Source: Meconema thalassinum
Taxonomy: Eukaryota; Arthropoda; Insecta; Orthoptera; Tettigoniidae
Assembly: GCA_946902985.2 (NCBI GenBank)
Contig: OX336388.2
Location: forward strand, 1,213,502,609 to 1,213,566,608
Length of the DNA stretch: 64,000 bases
Direction of reading: 5' to 3'
The notes below the pieces were generated by a model that was not told where the DNA came from, searched no databases, and was given only the letters and a program-made list of their open reading frames with translations. Below are positions 42,831-52,440 of this stretch, in pieces; positions within the stretch are counted from its first letter, which is position 1; the number at the start of each line of letters is the position of its first letter. Made by a program: the position numbers and the translations under genes.

Positions 42831-42876
42831 TGGAAGTCCAGATGGTGCGTGATGCGCAAGCTGTCTCCAGTTGCAG
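42831..42876 (+). CDS. Dok7: Dok-7-like adaptor, coding exon 2
   Basis: A 46-bp exon between TTTCTTCTAG and GTATGT. It reads WKSRWCVMRKLSPVA and leaves a single G, the first base of the next codon (phase 1). DOK7 has the Asp of SPVAD at that position, whose codon starts with G, so both reading frame and phase fit. The W-K-x-R-W motif is the PH-domain beta2 strand. No third exon (expected to begin with Asp-Cys) was seen in the remaining 21 kb. The exon is far too short to appear in an ORF scan and is recognisable only as a protein fragment with splice sites. Confidence 0.82.
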
Positions 42877-43911
42877 GTATGTCATTCTCCAGAAAGACTG
42901 CCCTCTCCCTAAATAGCCTACTTTTTGCAAACCGTCTGGAACAGTAGCCTATTTAAAAATGGCATTTAAGGGATATCTGCAAAGTATTAATTAGTGTTGT
43001 TTAATAAGGACTTCAGTTGATTGATCTGCGGCGATTTGTCGTCAGAAACCGCGATTGGCACCTATAGACGTCATTGCTTAGGGCGCAGTGGTTGTCTGAC
43101 AGTTTGATGATTAGGATTCAATTTCAAGATATTGAGTCAAGTATGTTAATTTTCTTTAGTCACTCATTCACATTTTGAATAGTCGGTTGTTGCCTTAGTT
43201 TGCCGAAATGCTTATCTGGGAAGGTAGCGAAATTGGATAACGTCAGTGTCAGTTGTAAGACACCCATGTCTGTAGATTTGCTGTCACGTTAGAGCAACGT
43301 TTTGGCTTCCTGTCGTCTCTATAGAGAACCATTATTAGTGTTATTGGAAGTCTGTTAAGCGTTGGCCTTCAAACCTCAAGATAACGGATTCGATCCCAGC
43401 TCAGTCTAATAACATTTAAGGCTGTTATAATTGAAAGGAACATTAAACCCAAAACACCATTATTGTTCACAGCGTAGCCATACTCTTTTCTCCTAATTTT
43501 AGCCCTTTTAACTTTGATATTCAGCGAAAAAACAACTAGTTTTGGTGAAAATTATAAACAAGAATTCAGTTCGCAGTCATCAAAATTTTTAGGAAAATTG
43601 AAGCAAATGAATGTGCCGTATAAGTCAAGAAATCATTTCGAATGTCCTCGCGGCTGTAGGATCGATTGCCACTTGCGTGAAAATAGTCAGCCCAAAGAAA
43701 CTGCAATCAATTGAAATCTTCTGATGCTCTATTTCAATATCGGCACTGTATTGCCGCAGGCATAATATAGCCTAGATTGTTAATATCGATTGAAGTGAAG
43801 TGTTTTTTGCTCTTGTGAGGCTACTTCAAGTATATTTTGGGCAAAATAATTTGTGGCCTACCATAGAGAGAAATGATTCCCATGATAAGTGTTATATTCA
43901 CAAGGAGTATT
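42877..43911. other. intronic stretch, mostly unassigned
   Basis: Only a weak tRNA-like piece is visible at about 43355-43465 (GTTGGCCTTCAAACCTCAAG, then GGATTCGATCCCAGC), followed by an ATTAAACCCAAAAC tail that recalls SINE-7. The open frame at 43514-43714 has no known domain. Confidence 0.35.
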
Positions 43912-44190
43912 GAGGTAGGATTTGGGTAGGAAGCTGTCGTGGCCTTAGACTAATGTTAGGTACCGTACCGACATTTGCCTGGAGTAAAAGTGGGTAAACT
44001 ACGTAAAACTATTTCCAGGATGGATGAGGTTGGAATCTAACCCGCCTCTTTTCAGTTTTGCCTCACGATGCTGAGTGTAGCCCATTCCGGCCTCGGACGA
44101 GAATTAAATTTAGGTCTATTAGCAAAGCCGGGAATCGAATCCGGTGACAGCCAAGAATCCTAGTCACGAGGCGGGCAACTGGACGAGTGC
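43912..44190 (-). mobile_element. SINE-1, tail truncated
   Basis: Minus strand: head CCTCGTGACTAGGATTCTTG with CCGGATTCGATTCCCGGC, middle CTGAGTCTAGCC-type module, and the block CTTTTACTCCAGGCAAATGT. The copy stops before the tail. Confidence 0.78.
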
Positions 44191-44326
44191 AAAGGAACTG
44201 GCCACCCAACTGCACGTAATCTAGGGCCCATGAAGCCTAGTTATTGAACCCTTGTCATATCCAAGGTTTTTTTTATCGGATCGCCTGCGTCCCTTGTTGA
44301 TATTGCTGTAAAATTATTATAATTAA

Positions 44327-44565
44327 CGTTGTTGTTAATTCATTGAACGGACTAGGGCTATCTTGAGCATTAGCCCCGTGTACTTGGGTGTGTATTGGGA
44401 TTGTCTGATAACCTGCAATTCTTTAGTGACAGTAGTACTATGAGTAGTTGTAATTATTAGAGTGAGAGATTGGAGAAACTACCTCGGGACATGAAATAAG
44501 GTAGCATCCCAGCATTTTCCTAGATGCCTAGGGGTATGTAATACATAACCTGGGGAAAGCATACT
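44327..44565 (-). mobile_element. SINE-5 copy, head missing
   Basis: The minus strand shares the SINE-1 3' tail (CCCAAGTACACGGGGCTAAT). Upstream it carries a different body (ACCTTATTTCATGTCCCGAG, CAGTGACAC-type) that matches the SINE-5 copies at 49368 and 51841. Confidence 0.65.
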
Positions 44566-44567
44566 CA

Positions 44568-44710
44568 AGACCACCTCGCCACGCAGTGGCTAGCATTGTT
44601 GGCTGTCGACCCGGAGGTACCGGGTTCAATCCCCGGCTCTGCCGAGAATTTTATAGTCTTGGTATGGTCTGGTATGGGGTCTTCCAGCCTCGTGATGCAA
44701 AATGGGAACA
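44568..44710 (+). mobile_element. SINE-1 5' part
   Basis: A good head (CCTCGCCACGCAGTGGCTAG, ACCGGGTTCAATCCCCGGCT) and the start of the CAGCCTCGTGATGC module. It then switches to the alternative sequence noted at 44735. Confidence 0.75.
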
Positions 44711-44815
44711 TGTCGGATGCTGTGGCAGGAGGAGGAGTGTAAAGGAACTGATCACCCTACCACACGCAAACTCCGGCTTGGGATACCTGCTTAGTGATCA
44801 CTGGTGCGCAATTTA

Positions 44816-45387
44816 ACGCAATTGAAATACATGAAAATACGGTTGCGGTATCTTATTTTGGTGTTTGTTGTTAAATTAGGTGTGTCAAACTATTATTTGA
44901 CACGAATGTCGAAATAAGTAGACAGTAAAAGAACTGACTACGTGACAGACGCGTAGCGGAATGCGACTTTTTCCGGCAGGTGACCTTCAGACGAAAAGTG
45001 TTGGAACGAATTTGTACAGCGTGGCGTGACGATTGCTGCTATTACGTATGCAGCTACTCCACGAATTACTTTTTCAACCTATTTACGCCTGCCACAGGCT
45101 ACGTGGCCGTTGGAGGAAGAAAGATCCTGGGACTATTGATTTCTCATTAAAATATTAATTGCCTCGCGATCAAGTTGTTGAATACTGCGTATAATTGCCG
45201 GATGTTTAAAGAAGTATAAACTTGAGACCTGTCAGATTGAAGAGTTAATAACCTTCCGTAATTTATTGTGTTGTTATTGTTGTTTTCATGTGGTCATCGG
45301 CCCCATGTCCTCAGTTTCATTCATCATCAATTGAATCGGTCGGAGCAGAAAAGCATTAAGTTAAAAATGGTCATTTTTTAAACAATT
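44816..45387. other. stretch with nothing recognised
   Basis: Intronic. No repeat partner or coding motif. Confidence 0.4.
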
Positions 45388-45406
45388 AAGTTAGTATTCT
45401 GAAGTA

Positions 45407-45738
45407 AACTTAAGCCTCCGTGGCTTAGGCGGCAGCACGCCAGCCTCTCACCACTGGGTCCGTGGTTCAAATCTCCATGTGAGATCTGTGCTGGACAAAA
45501 CGGAGGCAGACAGGTTTTTCTCCGGGTACTGCGGTTTTCCCTGTCAAAATTTCATTCCAGCAACACTCTCCACTATCATTTAATTTCATCTATCATTCAT
45601 TTCATCATTGCCCCAGAGGAGTGCGTCAGGCCTCGGCAGTCGGCACAGTTCATATCCTCACCGCTAGATGGGGGCTTCATTCGTCCCATTCCTGACCCGT
45701 TCGGAGACTGGAAGCAGGCTGTGGATTTTCATTTTTTC
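45407..45738 (+). mobile_element. SINE-2 with 19-bp target-site duplication
   Basis: Full-length except for a small deletion in the B-box area (CAAATCTCCATG, where others read CAAATCCCGGTCACTCCATG). AAGTTAGTATTCTGAAGTA flanks it at 45388-45406 and 45739-45757. Confidence 0.92.
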
Positions 45739-46154
45739 AAGTTAGTATTCTGAAGTATTGACCCAAGGGCCTTAGAACGACACAGGAAAGACTTACGCCA
45801 GCCTTCTCTTTAAGTCACTCCATGTGAGATCTGTGCTGGACAAAACGGAGGCAGACAGGTTTTTCTCCGGGTACTCCGGTTTTCCCTGTCAAAATTTCAT
45901 TCCAGCAACACTCTCCAATATCATTTCATCTATCATTCATTTCATCATTGCCCCAGAGGAGTGCGTCAGGCCTCGGCAGCCGGCACAGTTCATATCCTCA
46001 CCGCAAGATGGGGGCTTCATTCGTCCCATTCCTGACCCGTTCGGAGACTGGAAGCAGGCTGTGGATTTTCATTTTTTCAAGTTAGTATTCTGAAGTATTG
46101 ACCCAAGGGCCTTAGAACGACACAGGAAAGGCTTACGTCAGCCTTCTGTTTAAG
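45473..46154. repeat. tandem duplication of ~342 bp including SINE-2 3' part
   Basis: The block from CTCCATGTGAGATCTGTGCT to GCCTTCT(C/G)TTTAAG occurs at 45473-45814 and again at 45818-46154. It includes most of SINE-2, the duplicated target site and ~75 bp of unique flank (TTGACCCAAGGGCCTTAGAA). It is therefore a segmental duplication. The copy at 45818 keeps CACTCCATG. Differences are few. Confidence 0.92.
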
Positions 46155-46422
46155 CCAGAAACCACTGCTACATGTTGTGCGATCAGAGGAGAAAAGCATT
46201 AAGTCAATGATTTGCTCCATTTCAGCGCCGTATTCCGTACTTAATGTTGGCCGCAGTGCAAGATTCCCGCGTCGTACAGTGCTATTGTAAATGACATTTG
46301 TACAGGGTTTAGATGGTTTTTATGTTACGAATCCATTTTAAAATAAAGGCATTAATTCACGTTACCAAAATTGGTTTGAAAAATATGTTTATTAAATTAA
46401 GATTGATATTCCGCTAACACAA

Positions 46423-46753
46423 GAAGCCTCCGGGCTTAGGCGGCAGCACGCCGGCCTCTCACCGCTGGGTCCGTGGTTCAAATCCCGGTCACTCCATGTG
46501 AGATCTGTGCTGGACAAAACGGAGGCAGACAGGTTTTTCTCCGGGTACTCCGGTTTTCCCTGTCAACATTTCATTCCAGCAACACTCTCCACTATAATTT
46601 CATTTCATCTGTCATTCATTTAATCATTGCCCCAGAGGAGTGCGTCAGGCCTCGGCAGCCGGCACAATTCATATCCTCGCCGCTAGTTGGGGGCTTCATT
46701 CATTCCATTCCTGACCCGGTCGGAGACTGGAAGCAGGCTGTGGATTTCATTTC
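46423..46753 (+). mobile_element. SINE-2, first of a tandem pair
   Basis: Full-length SINE-2 (GCCTCCGGGCTTAGGCGGCA...GCTGTGGATTTCATTTC). ATTCCGCTAACACAA precedes it at 46408-46422 and follows it at 46754-46768. Confidence 0.93.
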
Positions 46754-46768
46754 ATTCCGCTAACACAA

Positions 46769-47100
46769 ATAGAGCCTCCGTGGCTTAGGCGGCAGCACGC
46801 CGGACTCTCACCGCTGAGTCCTTGGTTCAAATCCCGGTCACTCCATGTGAGATCTGTGCTGGACAGAACGGAGGCAGACAGGTTTTTCTCCGGGTACTCC
46901 GGTTTTCCCTGTCAAAATTTCATTCCAGCAACACTCTCCACTATAATTTCATTTCATCTGTCATTCATTTAATCATTGCCCCAGAGGAGTGCGTCAGGCC
47001 TCGGCAGCCGGCACAGTTCATATCCTCGCCGCTAGATAGGGGCTTCATTCATTCCATTCCTGACCCGGTCGGAGACTGGAAGCAGGCTGTGGATTTTTTC
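46769..47100 (+). mobile_element. SINE-2, second of a tandem pair
   Basis: Starts after the shared 15-bp flank and is followed by a third copy of it (47101-47115). It is very similar to the first copy, with scattered substitutions (GGACTCTCACCGCTGAGTCC in the head). Confidence 0.93.
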
Positions 47101-47115
47101 ATTCCGCTAACACAA

Positions 47116-48544
47116 ATATAACCTGAATTGTTGCTTCACAACATAGATGACTAATATAGTGTGTTTGTTAAGTTCTGTTCTGTCCTGTCAATGACATTTT
47201 CTCTGTCTCCTGAAAAGTGGTGAAAATTGACTTAATACTTTTCAGCTCCGGCCGATTCAATTCATATCTTAATATCTTCTCTAAAGAAGAGGGCTAATAT
47301 CCCACCTTCTTAACTTATCTGGCCCATATCGGAATAATGCATGGAAGTGGGGTGAAAATACCTACAATAGTTAACTTCTTCAGGCCTATGTAGCCTATAG
47401 TATGCCAACGATATGGTAGATGCTAAGGTGATTAATAGTCTACTGTAGATTTGATTCTTACAAACATTACTCAACATTGGGCCGTTCTTTTAAGAGTTAT
47501 CAAAAGGAAAAGAGCTTGTAGTTTTACGTGGAATCCTAACCACTGGGGTGTGACATTTTGCCTTGAAAATCTCACATGCATTTACCTAGAATCGAGCCTG
47601 ATCCCCCTTTGTGAAACACAGAGAGTTTGTCCACTGTGCCCTAAGAATTATCAAGATTGTTCGTACGTTGGTACCACTTCCGATTGTTATCAAAGACAAC
47701 CACCCAAAAGAGGAGAAATATTGCATGGGGAGTTAGCATGAAGTTCAGTGAAAATTGCGTCAGACCTTGAGGAGCTAATTCAATATTGTCCATGAATTTG
47801 GTTGTCTTATTTGTTTACCGTGTACTTTAGACCTGCCACCTTTCCAAGTAATGGCCACGCCCAATGTTGTTTGAATTCGGAGATCTCACGGGACCCGGTG
47901 ACTCAACATACCTACACCATTTTTTGCACTCATACAGAATATCTAACCAGGAAAGAAGTTTGGTGTCTTAACCCTCGGCATCGAGCTGAGTTTTCCCGGT
48001 ATGCGCAGCGGAGAAAATCCTTCTCATAACTTCTTGGTGGCCCGGCCTGTTGGGGGCGATTGTTGGAGGATAGGGAGAGATTATAGTTTGACTCTTAACA
48101 TTTAGTTTTTTTTAAGTTATAGCCGTTTTACTAAATTTAATTTTAAGAAGTTCCACAAAAATCGATCCACCAAAAAATCCAATATAGAGGGATAAATTAA
48201 TAGAAAGTTTATTTTATTGTTTTCTTTTATTTATACATGCACCTTACAAGTTTTGCGAGAAAAGAAGGAAAATATTAGTAAGTTTACTTTTAAGTTCCTT
48301 ATTTTAACTTACATCTTATGATTACAATAACAAAATCTTACTGAGTCTTTAAAAGCGTTCTAAAACCATTTCATTTATTCACTGAGTACATGAAAATATC
48401 TCAAAATGATCAAAACAAAACGTATGTTTCTTTTAATTGCGCATATATATTTTTTTTTTTTTTCAAACTTAAAAATCGGGACATTTTTATTTATATTCGG
48501 GATGCCGGGACCTGCTCCTTTAAATCCCGATATTTTTCGTATGG
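47116..48544. other. intronic stretch, mostly unassigned
   Basis: Contains one weak SINE-8 fragment (listed separately). The rest, including open frames near 47802-48029, shows no domain or repeat partner. A poly-T run lies at about 48450-48463. Confidence 0.35.
47505..47640 (-). mobile_element. SINE-8-like fragment
   Basis: AGCTTGTAGTTTTACGTGGA and GTGTGACATTTTGCCTTGAA...TCACATGCATT follow the order of the SINE-8 body at 12545-12680 and of the fragment at 49598. The head is degraded. Confidence 0.45.
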
Positions 48545-48559
48545 TCACCTTAGGTATTG

Positions 48560-48864
48560 AGAAGCCTCCGTGGCTTTGGCCGCAGCACGCCGGCCTCTCA
48601 CCTCTGGGTCCGTGGTTCAAATCGCGGTCACTCCATGTGAGATCTGTGCTAGACAAAACGGAGGCAGACAGGTTTTTCTCCGGCATTCAAGCAACACTCT
48701 CCACTATCATTTCATTTCATCTGTCATTCATTTAATAATTGCCCAAGAGGAGTGCGTCAGGCCTCGGCAGCCGGCACAATTCATAGCCTCGCCGCTAGAT
48801 GGGGGCTTCATTCATTCCATTCCTGACCCGGTTGGAGACTGGAAGCAGGCTGTGGATTTTCATT
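48560..48864 (+). mobile_element. SINE-2 with 15-bp target-site duplication
   Basis: Head GCCTCCGTGGCTTTGGCCGC and B-box area GGTTCAAATCGCGGTCACTC. It lacks about 25 bp after TTTTCTCCGG compared with other copies. TCACCTTAGGTATTG flanks it at 48545-48559 and 48865-48879. Confidence 0.93.
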
Positions 48865-48879
48865 TCACCTTAGGTATTG

Positions 48880-49367
48880 GGCATGCAGATTGTTTCCGTG
48901 CCGAGTGGGGATTGTGCGCGCAGCTGTCGGGCTTGCGTGCAGTGTACAGTACAGTATATTGCATGTTAACGAAGAAAGTGAAAGAAACAATGATGTGGGT
49001 AGTTAGCCTGCCCCCTGTCAAATGGTGTCAAGCGACCTTTATGCGAGTTCATCGTTTGATCAACCGCATGAATGGTAATAATTGTCCCGATTACTGTGCA
49101 TAGCAAAGTGACTTGAAATTGAATTCAGGTCTTTGATGCACAGTGTGATGACTAAATTCATAGTCCTTTCTAACCGATCCGCAGGTGTTGCAAACCTGAT
49201 GGGCTACTGTGTACTCTTGACCGCCCAGCTGCAGTTCGGTTACCGGCACCTACAGTATTCATTCTTATCATTGATTATGTAGATATATTTTCTATTCCTG
49301 GAGAACCCTGCGGCGTAGGTACGACGAACTGCATCAAATCTGGGTATTGCCGATCAGTTGTTAATTC
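48880..49367. other. stretch with nothing recognised
   Basis: Intronic and unassigned. Confidence 0.4.
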
Positions 49368-49596
49368 AATTTAGGGGCTTGGGACATCATCATCAGCCCC
49401 ATGTAGTTGGGTGTTTGTTGAATGTGTCGGGTAACCTGTATCACTGTGGTAGTCTATGTAGCTACTTGAAATTACTTGAAATAAGGTAATATCCGGGCAT
49501 TTGCTTGGAGGGAGTATGGAAAAGAACACACTCAAGATAGCCGATGTTTGGGCCGGGATTCGAAACTACGATAGCAAGCATAGCTACGCCACGGGG
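49368..49596 (-). mobile_element. SINE-5 copy
   Basis: Minus strand: a worn tRNA-like head (CCGTGGCGTAGCTATGCTTG, TTTCGAATCCCGGCCC), body GAGTGTGTTCTTTTCCAT and TTATTTCAAGTAATTTC, and the shared tail CCCAACTACATGGGGCTGAT. Confidence 0.65.
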
Positions 49597-49597
49597 A

Positions 49598-49735
49598 ATA
49601 TTGCCGATTAGAAGGAAAGGAGGAAAGCCTGTAGTTTTACGTGACCGTTAATCTTGCAACCAATTCACATACCTTGACCTGGAATCAAACCCAGTCCACC
49701 TTGCTGGCTTGACCACTGCGCCACCTTTGCCGATT
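49598..49735 (-). mobile_element. SINE-8-like fragment
   Basis: Minus strand: GGTGGCGCAGTGGTCAAGCC and GGACTGGGTTTGATTCC (A and B boxes), then AACGGTCACGTAAAACTACA. The head matches the 12421-12747 copy. Confidence 0.6.
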
Positions 49736-49741
49736 ATAATC

Positions 49742-49972
49742 CCGTCGCTGGCAGTGGCTTCCTGAGTGTGGTTTTCACTCTGGTTTTCCACACTTCTTCC
49801 AAGCAAATTCAGGGATGGTACCTTATTTGAAACACCTAAGCTAATCCCCTGCCCTGATACATAAACTTAGGCTACATACACAAGTACAGTCACCACAGAA
49901 ATATACATTATCGCACAAATTTTACTCTCACCCAAGTACACGGGGATGATGAACAAAATGTCCAAAATCGGT
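49742..49972 (+). mobile_element. SINE-5, head missing
   Basis: GGCTTCCTGAGTGTGGTTTT, CTTCCAAGCAAATTCAGGGA and TACCTTATTTGAAA are followed by the shared SINE-1-type tail (CCCAAGTACACGGGGATGAT). Confidence 0.68.
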
Positions 49973-50032
49973 AACAAATATTTCGTGGGTTACTTTGGCT
50001 TTCTCTCCATGTTTTCGTGCTTTCTGTTGTTG

Positions 50033-50404
50033 ATTCATTTAAGAACTTTGCGACATCGTGGTCATGTAGTCCTGTGTAATAGAGAGTGCGTGGGAAATAG
50101 GTCTGGTAACCGTCGTCATTCTGACTGTATTAGTGTGTGTATTTGTAATTGACTCCAGTATTTGCAAGGAGGTGGCCTTGGCCTTAAATTAGGATGTATC
50201 CAGGCATTTACAGTATAAGTAGGAAAGTTGACTACTTATAGGACAGCTGAAGTGGGAATCAAACCCATCTCTTCTCAGTTCTACCTCACTAGGCCGAATG
50301 TACCCCGTTCCAGCCGTCAACCCAGAATTATTAACTCTCTTGGCAGAGTCGAGAGTCGAGCCCATGACCCAGAGTCTCAATGCTTACCCCGATACCATAC
50401 AAGG
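50033..50404 (-). mobile_element. SINE-1, full length
   Basis: The head is at the right (ACCTTGTATGGTATCGGGGT on minus). Both B-box-like motifs are recognisable (GGGCTCGACTCTCGA, GGGTTTGATTCCC). The tail with GACCACGATGTCGCAAAG is at the left. Confidence 0.78.
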
Positions 50405-50786
50405 TGGCATTCACACTTAACGTTAGGATGGATGCTTAGCCCAATTCTTGAGACATCTCCCCTCTACTGAACATCTCTCGCATGATTGGTGTTTGCACTC
50501 TAAACCAAAATGTGTGCTATCATTTTCAGTTCTGTCCTATGGAACGTAATCTAAGTTTCGTGTCGTAAATTTAAGATTGCGTAAAATAAAACTCCACTTC
50601 GTTAAGTTGCGCACCATGACAGCACACGGACATCTACAGTCGTCGTCGTCCGTAAATGGGGCGTTAAATATAGAAGTTCGCACTGTATTTTGTGCATTTC
50701 TGTATTTCCCGTATCTGAAACTGGTTTTGAAGTATTAAACATCTGATTTTCAGTTTGAGACTGCTTTTGTGCACTGATCTCTATTA

Positions 50787-50995
50787 ATGTGTGCGTAGTG
50801 GCGGTCACCGCGGAGGCCCGGGTTCGATTTCCGGCTCTGTGAAGAAATGTAATTCTGGTCTGAGAGCTGGAGTGGGGTACACTGAGCCTCGTGAGGCAAA
50901 ACTGAGAAGAGGCGTGTTCGATTCCCACGTCAGTCATCCTGGAAATGGTTTTCCACTTCTACATAGGCGAATGACGGGATGGTTCCCAAATTCCC
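50787..50995 (+). mobile_element. SINE-1 5' half
   Basis: CGCGGAGGCCCGGGTTCGAT and TTCCGGCTCTGTGAAGAAAT are followed by TCTGAGAGCTGGAGTGGGGT, CCTCGTGAGGCAAAACTGAG and GACGGGATGGTTCCC. It ends there. Confidence 0.78.
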
Positions 50996-51470
50996 TCGCA
51001 TTTAAGCAGTCTGAAATACCAACTGATTGCACCGGGATTAAATCCCACAACTTGGGTACAGCAGGCGAGAACTTCTCAATGCTCCATTCTGTTAATACGT
51101 CGATCACTTAGAAATCGAGATTCAAAGCTCAATTTAATAATTTGTGTAATATTGAGGAAGTACAGTACACTGTATTGGAAATGTCATAAATGTGTTCAGG
51201 TGATACCAGAGTGTGTGTGGTCGGTACGTTGCTTCGGAATAGAACGACGCGGTTTATGCGTTCCTAAAATAAAGAGTGCAGTGACTCAGTAAGTGCGACC
51301 TTCCAAGAAATAAAGCGTGTGTGCCTCCGTGATGTGAGCTTTGTGTGGTTTCTGAGAGTGCCAGGCGTGATTCTGTCTTCATGTGTTTGCTGTCTTCGCG
51401 TGTTACTGTTTCTTACTTACGATTAGGGAGAAAGTGTACGAAGTAAACTTATAGTTGTATTGGACCTTAC
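50996..51470. other. stretch with nothing recognised
   Basis: Intronic. A short tRNA-like piece at 51025-51060 (TTGCACCGGGATTAAATCCC) is too small to assign. Confidence 0.35.
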
Positions 51471-51692
51471 GTCACGCCGGAGAGTAATAAGGATAGCCCA
51501 AGGTTGCAGGTTCGTATCCTGGCGCAGTCAGCTGGCATTTGAGGGTGTGCAAATGCGAGGGAGCCGTATCAGTAGATTTACTGGCACGTTAGAGATACCC
51601 TTCGGGGCAAAATTCCGGCACCCCGACGTCTCTAAAAGCCAGAGTAGTTAAAATGGACGTAAAACCAATAACATTATTATTATTATCAATAG
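51471..51692 (+). mobile_element. SINE-7 with (ATT)n tail
   Basis: A tRNA-like head (AAGGTTGCAGGTTCGTATCC), a body with GATTTACTGGCACGTTAGAG and TTCCGGCACCCCGACGTCTC, then AATGGACGTAAAACCAATAA and an ATT repeat. A second copy lies at 51730. Confidence 0.75.
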
Positions 51693-51729
51693 ACGAGGGA
51701 CATAAGCATTATCCTCGTCTTTGAAAGTG

Positions 51730-52231
51730 TGACGCAGCAGTACGTTCTCGCTTGCTGTGGCCAAAATTGCAGGATCGAATTCTGGCGCAGTCAGTTAGCT
51801 TTTGAGCGTGCGCAAACTCGAGGGAAACTTGTCAGTAGATGTTTGTTGTTGTTGTTAATTCATTTAAGGTACTTGAAACGTCTTGGTCATCAGCGCCGTG
51901 TAGTTGGGTGTATGTAGAGCTTACCTGATAACATGTATTCCTTTGGTGACTGTAGTTCTGAGTGTAACTGAACTAGGGGCAGAGATGGGGTATGTGCCCC
52001 GGGATTTGAAGTAAGTTACAATACTATCCCTGCATTTGACTGGCGAAAGTGTGGAAAATCACACTCAGGTTAGCCACTTTCAATACAGGGATTCGAACCT
52101 CTGTTCTCAGGACTTGCTGCAACTGGTTTGGCAGGCGAAAGATCCCCTTCGGGGCTAAATTCCAGCACCCCGGCGTCTCTAAATGCTGCAGTAGTTAGAA
52201 GGAACGTAAAACTTATAGCATTATTATTATC
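51730..52231 (+). mobile_element. SINE-7, split by a SINE-5
   Basis: The head GCCAAAATTGCAGGATCGAA and the body run to GTCAGTAGAT at 51840. The element resumes at about 52131 with GGCGAAAGATCCCCTTCGGG and ends with AACGTAAAACTTATAGC and an ATT repeat. Confidence 0.75.
51841..52130 (-). mobile_element. SINE-5 inserted in SINE-7
   Basis: The tail is at the left (GTTGTTGTTGTTAATTCATT). The body TTACTTCAAATCCCGGGGCA on minus and a head with AGGTTCGAATCCCTGTATTG lie at the right. It is the fullest SINE-5 in the window. I could not define a target-site duplication. Confidence 0.75.
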
Positions 52232-52275
52232 TAAAATAATGGTTATGACTTAAAGATTTCCAATATCTGGGTAGA

Positions 52276-52368
52276 TCAACTCGTGGTCCAGTGGCTAGCA
52301 TTCTTAGCTGTCATCCGTGAGGTACGGATTCAATTCCCAGCTCTGCAAAAAAAAAAAAAAAAAAAAAA
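52276..52368 (+). mobile_element. SINE-1 tRNA head alone with poly(A)
   Basis: CAACTCGTGGTCCAGTGGCT, TAGCTGTCATCC, then GGATTCAATTCCCAGCTCTG and a run of about 21 A. The copy ends where SINE-1 normally continues, so only the tRNA-like monomer is present. Confidence 0.75.
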
Positions 52369-52440
52369 GGCACCACTGAAAAATGGCTTCTAACACGATA
52401 ACTTTAGCTCAGACTATTTTGCATTTTGTGCTACGAAACT

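Larger units (their letters stand above)
44191..44815. repeat. pair of related fragments (GTGnAAAGGAACTG...CACCC)
   Basis: GAGTGCAAAGGAACTGGCCA at about 44195 and GAGTGTAAAGGAACTGATCA at about 44735 start similar ~75-bp stretches that follow SINE-1 head sequence in both places. They may be an alternative tail of a SINE-1 relative. Confidence 0.45.

Noticed and set aside
43514..43714. Third exon of the Dok7-like gene
   Set aside because: The frame does not start with the expected Asp-Cys and does not resemble the rest of a PH domain.
45824..47121. Similar proteins read from several places (MVQIPVTPCEICAGQ...)
   Set aside because: They are frames through SINE-2 copies, repeated wherever the SINE occurs (24.2, 27.6, 45.8, 46.5, 46.9 and 48.6 kb). 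They are not a protein family.
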